NCBI RefSeq assembly: GCF_014885015.1
Contig: NZ_JABMIJ010000008.1
Coordinates: 1 to 64,000, forward strand
Direction of reading: 5' to 3'
Length of the DNA stretch: 64,000 nt
From: Spirabiliibacterium falconis
GTDB taxonomy: Bacteria; Pseudomonadota; Gammaproteobacteria; Enterobacterales; Pasteurellaceae
This document shows, piece after piece, positions 54,887 to 63,701 of the stretch. A program made the position numbers and the translations under genes. Numbering within the stretch: position 1 is the stretch's first letter; every line of letters starts with the position of its first letter. Under the pieces are notes generated by a model. The model saw nothing but the letters and a program-made list of their open reading frames with translations, searched no databases and was not told the origin of the DNA.

Positions 54887-56521
54887 CTATTGTCTGTGCG
54901 ATAACATGGAACGCGTTAAAAAAATCACGGGAATAATGCCCACTAACACCAAAAATAATGCCGACAACGAGGCTTGCTCTAATTGCTCATCAGAGGTCAG
55001 CATAAATACGTGCGTGGCGAGCGTATCAAAATTAAACGGACGCAGTAATAATGACGCATTCAGTTCTTTCATACTTTCTAAAAACACCAAGATAAGTGCG
55101 GTCAAAATGCCTTTGCGCAAGAGCGGATAATGGACTTTCCATGCCATTTTAGCCCCCCGCACGCCAAGGGTATTGGCCGCCATATCAAGCGAAGGAGAAA
55201 TTTTATCAAATGACGCATCAATGCTGCCTAAGCTCATGACCAAAAAACGAATAACATACGCATAAATAAGGGCAAAAATTGAACCGCTGAACACCAACCC
55301 AATAAGCGGTAAACCTACACTTTTCAGCCCATGATTTAACAGATGATCCGCACCTGTTAATGGAATGAGTAGCCCGATTCCCAGCACCGTTCCTGGCACA
55401 GCGTACCCCATTGAAGACAATGGAATTAGGGATTTTATGGCATAATTTGATGTGTTATTTAAGGTATATTTCCGCACAAAAAAGAGCAATAATAACGCCA
55501 GCAAAACACTCAACAACGCCGCTAAAGAAGAGACTTTCACACTATTAAAGGCGTAACGCCAAAATTGATCTTGCCACGCTTGATCAAAATACAGGTATGC
55601 CCAATATATTAATTTACTCAGTGGTATGATCACAGCAGCTAAAATCAGCCCCCAACAATAACTCATTGCCAAAGCTGCACGCCAACCATGCAACCGCACT
55701 TTGGCAATACGTTGCTCATAGCCACGTTGATAACGTTTTTGTTGTCGGCGATTGTATCGTTCAATAGCAAGCAATAAAAAGATGAAGCCCAACATCACCA
55801 AAGAAATGCGGCTTGCGGTGGCAAGATCACTTAATACCAACCATGTATCATAAATGGCCGTTGTTAAGGTAGGAATGGCAAAATAACTGACCGTACCAAA
55901 GTCACCAAGCGTTTCCATAGCCACCAACGCACACCCTGTGGCAATGGCTGGGCGAATTAATGGCAGTGTTACTTTTCGAAATAACGCAAATCGACGTACA
56001 CCCAACATTTTGGCACTGTGCTGTAAATTTTCAGATAAATCCATCAACGCAATGCGTGTTAATAAAAAAATGTAAGGATACAGCACCAACGCCAAGACAA
56101 CACAAGCCCCACCAAGCGAACGAATAGTCGGAAAGACATAATCACTAGCGGTTTGCCAGCCAAACGCTGCACGTAAAACACGTTGCACAGGTCCCGCGTA
56201 ATCGAGCAAATCCGTGTATAAATAGCCTAACAAATAAGGTGGAAATGCCAACGGTAAACACAAAACCCACTGCAATAGCCGAGCACTTGGAAAGTGATAA
56301 ACCGATAACAACCAGCTGCATGGCAACGCAAATAGCACACTGAGCAAAACGGTACCAAGTACTAATAAAAATGAATTTTGAATATAGACTGGCATAACGG
56401 TATGCCATAAATGGGACATGCTTTGCGCATCATCACTCACTGCTTGATAGGCAATGGCAATAATCGGCAATACGAAGAGCAAAACCAGCGAAAAAATTGC
56501 AATATGCTTTAGCGTTTTCAC
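54887..56521 (-). CDS. fbpB: Ferric iron ABC transporter permease FbpB
   Basis: A 544-residue fused permease with two sets of about six membrane helices, each with an EAA loop (HSAKMLGVRRFALFRKVTLP and ANTLGVRGAKMAWKVHYP). It moves iron from FbpA across the inner membrane. It follows fbpA after a terminator-like hairpin, so less permease than binding protein should be made. Confidence 0.94.
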   Translation of the reverse strand: MKTLKHIAIFSLVLLFVLPIIAIAYQAVSDDAQSMSHLWHTVMPVYIQNSFLLVLGTVLLSVLFALPCSWLLSVYHFPSARLLQWVLCLPLAFPPYLLGYLYTDLLDYAGPVQRVLRAAFGWQTASDYVFPTIRSLGGACVVLALVLYPYIFLLTRIALMDLSENLQHSAKMLGVRRFALFRKVTLPLIRPAIATGCALVAMETLGDFGTVSYFAIPTLTTAIYDTWLVLSDLATASRISLVMLGFIFLLLAIERYNRRQQKRYQRGYEQRIAKVRLHGWRAALAMSYCWGLILAAVIIPLSKLIYWAYLYFDQAWQDQFWRYAFNSVKVSSLAALLSVLLALLLLFFVRKYTLNNTSNYAIKSLIPLSSMGYAVPGTVLGIGLLIPLTGADHLLNHGLKSVGLPLIGLVFSGSIFALIYAYVIRFLVMSLGSIDASFDKISPSLDMAANTLGVRGAKMAWKVHYPLLRKGILTALILVFLESMKELNASLLLRPFNFDTLATHVFMLTSDEQLEQASLSALFLVLVGIIPVIFLTRSMLSHRQ

Positions 56522-56530
56522 ATCAAACCT

Positions 56531-56568
56531 TAAAAAACGACTGCAAAGCCTCTCTTTGCAGCCGTTTT
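56531..56568 (-). terminator. Intercistronic terminator-like hairpin between fbpA and fbpB
   Basis: AAAACG-CTGCAAAG / CTTTGCAG-CGTTTT, with a 1x1 mismatch, followed on the minus strand by T-rich DNA just before fbpB. It probably allows partial read-through. Confidence 0.8.
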
Positions 56569-56576
56569 CATCAATA

Positions 56577-57587
56577 TTAGAGGTCGAAATTTACTTCATC
56601 AACTAATTTAACGGCTTTTTTATGATTTTCAGCAATTTTTTCAAGCGGTAAGGTATCCGCTTTAAATGTACCCCAAGATTGAACTAATTTTGACGGCTGA
56701 ATGCCCTCTTTAACAGGGTACTCGTGATTTAACTCTGCATATTGATGCTGTGCATCATCACTGCTGAGATACTCAAGCAACTTCACGGCATTGTCTTTAT
56801 TTGGGGCATATTTTGCCACTGCCGCCCCTGAAATATTCACGTGCGTACCTGTGGTTTCTTGATTTGGAAAGTTAATAAAGACCGCCTCTGCCCAACTCCG
56901 TTGCTTATCATCTTCCAACATTTTTCCATAGTAATAACTATTGCCGAGTGAATAATCACACACGCCTTCTTTAATGGCTTTCACTTGATCACGATCGCCA
57001 CCTTGTGGTTTCTGTGCTAAATTGGCTTTGAGTCCCTCTAACCACGCTTTGGCTTTCGCTTCGCCATCGTGGGCAATAATGGATGCTAACAAGGACAGAT
57101 TATATGGATGCTTCCCAGAACGCACACAGACTTTACCTTTTAATTTTGGATTGGCTAAATCTTCATACGTAAAACTATCTGGCAACTGCCCAACGCGCTC
57201 TTTTGATGAATAAATGGCGCGCGCGCGCGTTGTTAGTGCAAACCACTGATTGCCTGAATCACGATACTGAGACGGAATATTTTCCTCTAATACCGCACTT
57301 TTCACCGCCTGTGCCAAGCCTGAATTCACAACCTCCATCACACGGCTAATATCCACCGTTAAAATAACATCCGCTGGGCTTAGCTCACCCTCTCGTTTCA
57401 AACGTTCAACCAACCCTTTATTATCAAAGATCAGATTGACTTTTACACCCGTATCTTTTTCAAAATTTTTCAAAATCGGTTCGATCAAATAAGGTTGACG
57501 GTAAGAGTAAACATTGACTTCTTGCGCCGCCATTGCTGACGTTGCCATAAGTGCGGTTAATCCCAATGCGATAGCTGTTTTTTTCAT
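56577..57587 (-). CDS. fbpA: Ferric iron-binding periplasmic protein FbpA
   Basis: A 336-residue iron(III)-binding protein with a signal peptide (cleavage at SAMA-AQE). VNVYSYRQPYL starts the mature fold, and SLGNSYYYGKM holds the iron-binding tyrosines. The start at 57587 is one codon after another ATG (57590); AGGAG is compatible with both. A (GC)6 tract at 57217-57229 encodes part of TTRARAIY. Divergent from argF; a Fur-like site lies upstream. Confidence 0.94.
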   Translation of the reverse strand: MKKTAIALGLTALMATSAMAAQEVNVYSYRQPYLIEPILKNFEKDTGVKVNLIFDNKGLVERLKREGELSPADVILTVDISRVMEVVNSGLAQAVKSAVLEENIPSQYRDSGNQWFALTTRARAIYSSKERVGQLPDSFTYEDLANPKLKGKVCVRSGKHPYNLSLLASIIAHDGEAKAKAWLEGLKANLAQKPQGGDRDQVKAIKEGVCDYSLGNSYYYGKMLEDDKQRSWAEAVFINFPNQETTGTHVNISGAAVAKYAPNKDNAVKLLEYLSSDDAQHQYAELNHEYPVKEGIQPSKLVQSWGTFKADTLPLEKIAENHKKAVKLVDEVNFDL

Positions 57588-57601
57588 CATGGTCTCCTGT
57601 G

Positions 57602-57635
57602 GATAAAAATTAATAATTTCGAGATGAAATTATTA
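57602..57635 (-). promoter_or_regulatory. Fur-like and inverted-repeat control region of fbpA
   Basis: On the minus strand GAAATTATTAATTTTTATC (57602-57620) matches 13 of 19 positions of the Fur consensus by my count. It overlaps a perfect 10-bp inverted repeat TAATAATTTC / GAAATTATTA (57611-57635) with a 5-nt centre, just upstream of the fbpA ribosome binding site. Confidence 0.55.
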
Positions 57636-57776
57636 CGCCTCACAGCCAACTTTAATAAAAATCGCTCTCATTTTCAAATGAATTTTAAAAATGCGGTTAA
57701 ATTTTGCGATAAATCGTGTTTTATTATCATAATGTGATACAATTTTTGCACCGTTAATGACCATTTGGGGGTGTAT

Positions 57777-58784
57777 GTGGATCAGCATTTTCTTAAAAAT
57801 CGCCATTTTTTACGTTTAATGGATTTCACACCTGATGAAATTACCGCACTTTTAACCCTTTCAGCCAAACTCAAAGCGGACAAAAAAGCTAAATGTGAAC
57901 AGCAATCACTGAAAGGCAAAAATATCGCATTAATTTTTGAAAAAACCTCCACCCGCACTCGCTGCGCCTTTGAAGTGGCGGCATTTGATCAAGGTGCACA
58001 AGTGTCTTATATCGGACCGAGTGGCTCACAAATTGGGCATAAAGAATCGATGAAAGACACTGCCCGCGTACTTGGGCGAATGTATGACGGCATTCAATAT
58101 CGTGGTTTTGGGCAAACATTAGTGGAAACACTCGCCGAGCATGCGGATGTTCCTGTGTGGAACGGGCTGACCGATGAATTCCATCCAACCCAGATTTTAG
58201 CCGATTTTCTGACGATGCTCGAACACGGCAATGGCAAAAAATTAAGCGAAATGAAACTGGCTTATCTAGGTGATGCACGCAACAATATGGGTAATTCATT
58301 TGTTGAAGGGGCAGCCTTAATGGGGCTAGATTTACGCCTTGTTGCACCAAAACAATTTTTTCCTGAAACCGCACTTTTGGAAGAAGTCGCCGACATGGCG
58401 ACAAAAACAGGTGCAAAAATCACATGCACAGAAAATATCGCCGACGGCGTGAAAGATGTAGATTTTATCTACACCGATGTATGGGTCTCCATGGGTGAAC
58501 CGATGGAGGCTTGGGATGAGCGTATCGCTTTAATGCGCCCTTACCAAGTTAACCGTGAATTACTGGCATTAACTGGCAATCCCAATGTCAAATTTATGCA
58601 CTGCCTGCCCGCATTCCACGACAGCGAAACCAAAATCGGTAAAGCGATGGCAGAAAAATACGGTTTAAATGGATTGGAAGTGAGTGATGATGTGTTTGAA
58701 TCAAACGCATCCATTGTTTTTGACGAAGCGGAAAACCGCATGCACACGATTAAAGCCGTGATGGTCGCCACCCTTGGCGAATAA
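57777..58784 (+). CDS. argF: Ornithine carbamoyltransferase
   Basis: A 335-residue enzyme that makes citrulline from ornithine and carbamoyl phosphate. STRTRCAF binds carbamoyl phosphate and HCLPAFHD holds the catalytic Cys. The start is taken as GTG 57777 because GGGGG lies 5 nt upstream and the protein then begins [12 protein letters not shown], close to the family; TTG 57765 and GTG 57771 are alternatives. The anabolic (arg) or catabolic (arc) role is not decided by context. Confidence 0.93.
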   Translation: MDQHFLKNRHFLRLMDFTPDEITALLTLSAKLKADKKAKCEQQSLKGKNIALIFEKTSTRTRCAFEVAAFDQGAQVSYIGPSGSQIGHKESMKDTARVLGRMYDGIQYRGFGQTLVETLAEHADVPVWNGLTDEFHPTQILADFLTMLEHGNGKKLSEMKLAYLGDARNNMGNSFVEGAALMGLDLRLVAPKQFFPETALLEEVADMATKTGAKITCTENIADGVKDVDFIYTDVWVSMGEPMEAWDERIALMRPYQVNRELLALTGNPNVKFMHCLPAFHDSETKIGKAMAEKYGLNGLEVSDDVFESNASIVFDEAENRMHTIKAVMVATLGE

Positions 58785-58821
58785 CCGCACTTTTTATTTT
58801 AGTTACATTATGGAGAACACA

Positions 58822-59211
58822 ATGAGCAACGTTATTCACACAGAAAATGCCCCAGCGGCAATTGGCCCTTATGTACAAGCCTATGATTTAGGCAACTTGG
58901 TTATCACCTCAGGGCAAATTCCTGTCAACCCAAAAACAGGGGAAGTGCCCGCCTGCATTAAAGCACAAACACGCCAATCATTGGAAAATGTGAAAGCCAT
59001 TATTGAACAAGCAGGCTTACAGGTGAAAGACATTATCAAAACAACGGTATTTGTCAAAGATTTAAACGATTTCGCCACCGTAAATGCAGAATATCAAGCG
59101 TTTTTTGAAGAAAACAATCACCCAAGCTACCCTGCACGTTCATGTGTCGAAGTCGCACGTCTACCTAAAGATGTTGGCGTCGAGATCGAAGTGATTGCCA
59201 CACGCAGTTAA
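58822..59211 (+). CDS. ridA: RidA, enamine/imine deaminase
   Basis: A 129-residue RidA (YjgF) protein that hydrolyses reactive 2-aminoacrylate-type intermediates of PLP enzymes. The start MSNVIHTENAPAAIGPY follows TGGAG. The catalytic Arg is in YPARSCVEV and a final Glu in EIEVIA. Follows argF by 37 bp and is probably co-transcribed. Confidence 0.94.
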   Translation: MSNVIHTENAPAAIGPYVQAYDLGNLVITSGQIPVNPKTGEVPACIKAQTRQSLENVKAIIEQAGLQVKDIIKTTVFVKDLNDFATVNAEYQAFFEENNHPSYPARSCVEVARLPKDVGVEIEVIATRS

Positions 59212-59237
59212 ATCATACCGCACATTTACATTTATTC

Positions 59238-59275
59238 CTCAAACCGCACTTTGATAAAAGTGCGGTATTTTTATT
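59238..59275 (+). terminator. Paired-USS terminator after ridA; left copy of the 29-bp repeat
   Basis: CTCAA followed by ACCGCACTT and AAGTGCGGT in inverted orientation and a T-rich tail. Bases 59238-59266 are identical to 62624-62652 beyond the slam gene. Confidence 0.85.
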
Positions 59276-59379
59276 GTTATATTATCTCTAATTAATAACT
59301 CACCATCTAATAACGTAAACAACCCTCATATCAACTTTATTATTTTTCATTTGAAAACTTGACTTACATCACGAGATTT

Positions 59380-59400
59380 TTGTCAATCAGCTATTGACAA
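59380..59400. promoter_or_regulatory. Palindrome over the -35 box of the lipoprotein promoter
   Basis: TTGTCAAT-N5-ATTGACAA is a perfect 8-bp inverted repeat; its right arm contains the TTGACA -35 box. It is a candidate operator for an unidentified regulator. Confidence 0.5.
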
Positions 59401-59429
59401 AGTCGGGGGGGGGGGGGGGGGGATATAAT
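59394..59429 (+). promoter_or_regulatory. Phase-variable promoter with poly-G spacer
   Basis: A perfect TTGACA (59394-59399) and a perfect TATAAT (59424-59429) are separated by 24 bp, of which 18 are an uninterrupted G run (59405-59422). A 17-bp spacer would need 11 G. Slipped-strand changes in the run would move the boxes in and out of register; as read here, the spacing predicts low or no expression. A leader of about 107 nt with a TGCTTA / TAAGCA hairpin (59461-59477) follows. Confidence 0.85.
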
Positions 59430-59542
59430 GCCAGAGACCATTCAATGGTGCAATAGCCAAGTGCTTATGCTATAAGCATTCGACACTTATTTTACGTAAT
59501 AATATTGTTTAATAGTTCATTAATATTAAGGAACTTATAGTT

Positions 59543-61063
59543 ATGAAAAAAGACCTAGCATTAAAATTTACACTAACAGTTGCCGCGTCTGTCTTATTAG
59601 CAGCCTGTGGTTCATCTGGTGGTGATAGTAATCCAGAACCAGCGAAACCAACCGCAGAACAAGTCGCAAAACAAAAAGCGGAAGCGGCTGCCGAAGCAAA
59701 AGCGAAAGCTCAAGCTGAACTTGACGCAAAAGAGTCTAAAGAACCATCAGATGTAGGATACAAAGTAGTAAGTAAAACCACTTCTGATTTTATCGTTGAT
59801 GGTCGTGCGCCTGCTCGTAATTCTGAAGCAGGTACAGCCGCTGGAATGCAAGTTCAAAAACCACAACCAAGTTTTGATACCCTTATTGTAGCTGTTCCGA
59901 CCAAAGAATCAAAAGCCGTTGCTTATGTTGAAGATTTCGACTTTTCTAATCAAGCAAGTGGGTTAGCCCAGTTGGAACATATCTACATTAACGAATCAAC
60001 TAAAAATGGCGTTGAGCGTCAAGGTAAGCTTACTGACCAATATGGTGACTTAACTAAAACAAATACGCAAGGCACAAAAACAGGTAAAGCATACGTTTAC
60101 CAAGAAGGTCGTACAGACTACACTGGTGATGCTGGACGTATCAAAAAATCAGAATTTAATGCTGATGATTCCGTAGCCGAGGTGTACGGTCGCAATACGA
60201 TGAGCAATGATAAAGATGTAAATGCTACTCGTAACTTACCATTAACTGATGTTAAAACAAATAAATATGAAGATGGTCATCTTCAATTTGTTCAATATGG
60301 TCGTGTAACCACTCAACTTGATGCCCAAACTCGTTTAAATGGTAATAAACAAAAACCAGGAGAAGTCTATAAAGAGGGTGTTGATTTAGGTGATGATATT
60401 CAAACCTATGTGGTAGACTATTCTCACTTTAATGCAAAAAATAAAGAAGATAACTACTTCTACCGTGGTATTAATAATACCTCTGCAGAAAAACTAAAAG
60501 AGTTTGGTTATGGCAAAGAAGGTGTTTTAGTATATCAAGGTCATGCGGTCACTTATGGTTTAGACAATAAATATCATGAACCACCTAAAGATAAAGACGC
60601 ACTTAATGCACCAACAGCTTTACGTGGCTTAAAACCTGAAGATGCACCAAAACTCATTAGTGGTACACATGTGACAGCAACTGTAGATTTAGCTAAACGT
60701 TCTGTAACTGGCGAACTTTATAATAAGTTTGAAGTACAAAAAGAAAAAGTTAAAGATACACTTGTCACATTCAAAGGAGACTTAAAAGCCAATGGTAATG
60801 TGAAAAATGGTACTTCTGAGCTTGCTTATGCGACATCAAAAGATCGCAAAGAAGGTACATTTAATGCAACACTATTTGGTAATGACAAAGTGACTAACAC
60901 TGAATTAGGCGGTACAGTTGTAAGTAAAAATGGTGATGCAGATAAAAAATGGGGTGCTGTATTTGGTGCGGAATATGTGGGTGATAAACCAGTTGCAAAA
61001 CCTGCACCAAAACCAGCAGAACCAATTAGTCCTTGGGTTCAAAAAGAAAACCAAGCACTTTAA
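59543..61063 (+). CDS. Slam-dependent surface lipoprotein, TbpB-like barrel
   Basis: A 506-residue lipoprotein (lipobox LLAAC, Cys22), then GSSGGDS as in surface-exported TbpB-type lipoproteins. An Ala/Lys/Glu-rich, probably helical stalk (about 33-65) follows. The C-terminal part (about 375-485) has the Gly- and Asn-rich strands of a TbpB/HphA-type eight-stranded barrel, with GTFNATLFGND and ELGGTVV near its end. A Pro-rich tail (about 486-506) follows the barrel. The slam gene downstream should export it. Without a TonB-dependent receptor next to it the ligand cannot be named; haem, haemoglobin, transferrin or complement factor H are possibilities from relatives. No USS inside. Confidence 0.82.
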   Translation: MKKDLALKFTLTVAASVLLAACGSSGGDSNPEPAKPTAEQVAKQKAEAAAEAKAKAQAELDAKESKEPSDVGYKVVSKTTSDFIVDGRAPARNSEAGTAAGMQVQKPQPSFDTLIVAVPTKESKAVAYVEDFDFSNQASGLAQLEHIYINESTKNGVERQGKLTDQYGDLTKTNTQGTKTGKAYVYQEGRTDYTGDAGRIKKSEFNADDSVAEVYGRNTMSNDKDVNATRNLPLTDVKTNKYEDGHLQFVQYGRVTTQLDAQTRLNGNKQKPGEVYKEGVDLGDDIQTYVVDYSHFNAKNKEDNYFYRGINNTSAEKLKEFGYGKEGVLVYQGHAVTYGLDNKYHEPPKDKDALNAPTALRGLKPEDAPKLISGTHVTATVDLAKRSVTGELYNKFEVQKEKVKDTLVTFKGDLKANGNVKNGTSELAYATSKDRKEGTFNATLFGNDKVTNTELGGTVVSKNGDADKKWGAVFGAEYVGDKPVAKPAPKPAEPISPWVQKENQAL

Positions 61064-61086
61064 TTCATGTTAATTTAATATTAATT

Positions 61087-61117
61087 AAACAGCTCCCTTT
61101 GGGGGCTGTTTATTTAT
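61087..61117 (+). terminator. Attenuator-like hairpin between lipoprotein and slam
   Basis: AAACAGC-TCCC / GGGG-GCTGTTT followed by ATTTATT, 24 bp after the lipoprotein stop. The weak T-tract suggests partial termination. Confidence 0.7.
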
Positions 61118-61132
61118 TAATTGGGACGTTGT

Positions 61133-62614
61133 ATGACTAAAATCTCTTTATTTTACCTTGCCACACTCAGCGCATTAACACCAACCGCACTTGCGCAAAA
61201 TGCTAGCGTTCGTCAACCAGAAAATAATGCCGTAGAAACTTACAGTCTTCAGCAAGAAAACCACGTGCTGAAAAAAACCGTTGAACAAAAGCAACGAAAC
61301 GCCTCTCTTGAACAACAAAATGATAATGTCATTCGCTACACGGGTAAACAGCTTAAAGAAAACCCTGATATTTTAGAGCGTTTATTAGTTGAATCCTTAA
61401 TTAAATTAAATAAACCTATCTTGCCAGTTTTAATTAAGTTATACGAACAAGTGCCCACTCGCGATCCATCATTAATTGAATGGGCGAATGCCATTTTACT
61501 TGCAGATACCAATTTAGGTAAAGGTTCTACTGCCTATCAAAAATTAATTCGCCATTTCCCTGATAATAATTTTATTCGTTTTCAATATGCCAATGCCCTT
61601 TTTTATAATAAAAATTACTATGATGCTCATCAACAATTTAGCATATTACTTAATAACAGTGCTATTGAACAAGATAATGAAGTGTATCAGCAATATATCC
61701 ATCAGATTAATGAATTACATTCTTGGAACTTTAATGTGCAAGGCAATTTTTTAAATGATAGAAATCTAGGGCAAACAGCAAAACCTGGCACAGTCTGGAA
61801 TCTACCAAATGAAAGGCAACTAATTTATAAATCTGAACGACAGCACGGTCAAGGTGTTTATCTTAGTGTAAACACAGATAAGAAATGGGCGCTACCTAAA
61901 GGACAATATTTGTTAGTCGCATCTGGTTTATCGGGTAAATATTACTGGAATAATAAAAAATACAATGATATGACACTGGATTTTGGTGCTGGCTATGGCT
62001 ACGCTAATGCCAAAATGGATATATCTCTTCAACCCTACGTGTCTAAACGCTTATATGGCGGCGGCTTAAATGGTGGGAAAGCATTAAAGCAATATAGTGA
62101 TACCTATGGCGGCCTATTATCATTAAATTATTGGCTCACAAATGCACTAAAATACGGGGCTTATTATAATTACGGTTATACCCACTATAACGATCAATAC
62201 AATCGTGCTAACGAAGGTCATTCTCACTATATTACCCATAGCCTCACCTATTTCCCTGATAATACCCAATATTGGAACCTTGCGCTTGACTATGGCATCA
62301 AAGATGCGAAAGAAAATACCGAATCCTACCATCGGAAAGCTATCCGACTAGGTTGGGGTAAACAATGGCAAAATGGACTTATTACAAATGCTGCTTTAGG
62401 TTATGCCAGTAAAAAGCACAAAGATGCACTCTTTTTTGATATACGCCAACGGGATAAAGAGTTAACAAGTTCTATTTCACTTGGCCACACCGCGTTAAGT
62501 TATAAAGGATTTACACCAAAACTCACATGGACCCATACTCGCGTTAAAAGTAATTACGTCATCTATCAGTACGATAAAAATGATGTTTTTATTAATATCA
62601 GCAAATCATTTTAA
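61133..62614 (+). CDS. Slam, surface lipoprotein assembly modulator
   Basis: A 493-residue outer-membrane protein. The start at 61133 gives a signal peptide ending in ALA-QN. The N-terminal periplasmic domain (about 50-195) has TPR-like helices (YQKLIRHFPDNNFIRFQYA); the remainder is a beta-barrel of the DUF560 family, ending with a terminal Phe (ISKSF) for BAM insertion. Slam proteins move specific lipoproteins to the cell surface, and the gene just upstream is the expected cargo. One USS lies near the signal peptide. No TonB-dependent receptor is in the cassette. Confidence 0.88.
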   Translation: MTKISLFYLATLSALTPTALAQNASVRQPENNAVETYSLQQENHVLKKTVEQKQRNASLEQQNDNVIRYTGKQLKENPDILERLLVESLIKLNKPILPVLIKLYEQVPTRDPSLIEWANAILLADTNLGKGSTAYQKLIRHFPDNNFIRFQYANALFYNKNYYDAHQQFSILLNNSAIEQDNEVYQQYIHQINELHSWNFNVQGNFLNDRNLGQTAKPGTVWNLPNERQLIYKSERQHGQGVYLSVNTDKKWALPKGQYLLVASGLSGKYYWNNKKYNDMTLDFGAGYGYANAKMDISLQPYVSKRLYGGGLNGGKALKQYSDTYGGLLSLNYWLTNALKYGAYYNYGYTHYNDQYNRANEGHSHYITHSLTYFPDNTQYWNLALDYGIKDAKENTESYHRKAIRLGWGKQWQNGLITNAALGYASKKHKDALFFDIRQRDKELTSSISLGHTALSYKGFTPKLTWTHTRVKSNYVIYQYDKNDVFINISKSF

Positions 62615-62623
62615 TGTAAATGT

Positions 62624-62660
62624 CTCAAACCGCACTTTGATAAAAGTGCGGTTTTGTTTT
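62624..62660. terminator. Paired-USS terminator after slam; right copy of the 29-bp repeat
   Basis: The inverted USS pair with T-rich DNA on the plus side terminates slam; it also ends the convergent dehydrogenase gene. Bases 62624-62652 repeat 59238-59266 exactly. Confidence 0.85.
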
Positions 62661-63615
62661 ATATGTTGGCATTTAAACCGGTTTGCTGTGCAACATTTTC
62701 AGCCACGGTACGCAAGTTTTTTGCGCATTGTTGTAACTCTTGCATTTCTTGCGCGGTGAAAGTGTAGGTTGGGATTTTTTCAATGCCAACACGAGAAACA
62801 ATCATCGGCACACTGATGGCAACATTGTGAATACCGTATTCACCGTTAAGCGTCGTGGCAACAGGTAGCACGGAATGTTCATTAATCGTAATCGCTCGGA
62901 TAATACGAAACACGCTTGCGGCAATGCCATGATTGGTGTTGAGTTTCATGGCAAATACTCGCAAACCTTCTTGTTTTACCTCGTCGAGTTGCGCGACAGG
63001 ATCAATGTACGGATAGCCATTATTGCGGCAGAAATCTTCCACTTTCTGCCCCGCAATATTCATCAAACTCCATGGCAGAATGCTATTGGCACCATGTTCC
63101 CCTAAAATAAAGCCAAAAATATTTTTCGGATCGATTTGCACTTTATCCGCCACGAGCTTCATCAGGCGTGCGCTATCCACCACACAACCTGCGCTAATCA
63201 CACGTTCGCGAGGGTACTGTGTATTACAAGTGATAAAGTGCGTAACAATATCGCACGGATTCGTTACCACAATTAAAATTGCATTTGGGGAATATTGCTC
63301 CAGCTCGCGCGCAATATCCACCCCAATTTTGGCATTAATTTGTGCAATATCCAGCCTATCTTGCCCTACTTTGATTTGTGCGCCTGCGGTGATCACAATA
63401 ATATCGCTATTGGCTGTATCGGGATAATCCCCGCTAATGACTTGGGTATTTTTGGCAAATGTCAGTGCACTCATGTGGCTAAAATCAATTTGCTCGCCTT
63501 GACAACGCTCACGATTGAGATCCACCAGCACCAGCTCACTACACTCGCCTAAATTTAAGACAAAATTACAGATTTCAACGCCGACTGCGCCTGCGCCGAT
63601 AACAGAGATTTTCAT
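62659..63615 (-). CDS. L-lactate/2-hydroxyacid dehydrogenase (LDH/MDH family)
   Basis: A 318-residue NAD-dependent dehydrogenase. GAGAVGVEI binds NAD, the Asp of the relay is in CVVDSARLMK and the catalytic His in GEHGANS. The specificity loop reads GAQIKVGQDRLD with Gln at the LDH position, so lactate or another small 2-oxo acid is likelier than oxaloacetate (MDH has Arg there). GEHGAN in place of GEHGD sets it apart from standard LDH; an L-2-hydroxyisocaproate-type substrate is possible. Confidence 0.82.
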   Translation of the reverse strand: MKISVIGAGAVGVEICNFVLNLGECSELVLVDLNRERCQGEQIDFSHMSALTFAKNTQVISGDYPDTANSDIIVITAGAQIKVGQDRLDIAQINAKIGVDIARELEQYSPNAILIVVTNPCDIVTHFITCNTQYPRERVISAGCVVDSARLMKLVADKVQIDPKNIFGFILGEHGANSILPWSLMNIAGQKVEDFCRNNGYPYIDPVAQLDEVKQEGLRVFAMKLNTNHGIAASVFRIIRAITINEHSVLPVATTLNGEYGIHNVAISVPMIVSRVGIEKIPTYTFTAQEMQELQQCAKNLRTVAENVAQQTGLNANI

Positions 63616-63701
63616 ATTGAGTTCCTACTTTTATTATGTTGTGTTTTAGATTGCAAATTTTATAAATTTACCCCACCGCACGCAAGCAGTACAACCGCAC
63701 T

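Noticed and set aside
57702..57720. TTTTGCGATAAATCG upstream of argF as a fourth CRP-S site
   Set aside because: The left arm fits, but the spacing of the half-sites is too short and the right arm lacks the A-rich end; argF is not a known competence gene.
59530..59538. GGAACTT just before the lipoprotein start as a sigma-E -35 box
   Set aside because: No TCTNA box at 16 bp, and it would place the start inside the gene; it overlaps the ribosome binding region.
59238..62652. The Slam cassette as an insertion sequence or integron
   Set aside because: No transposase, integrase, terminal inverted repeats or target-site duplication; the flanking repeats are terminators made of uptake sequences.
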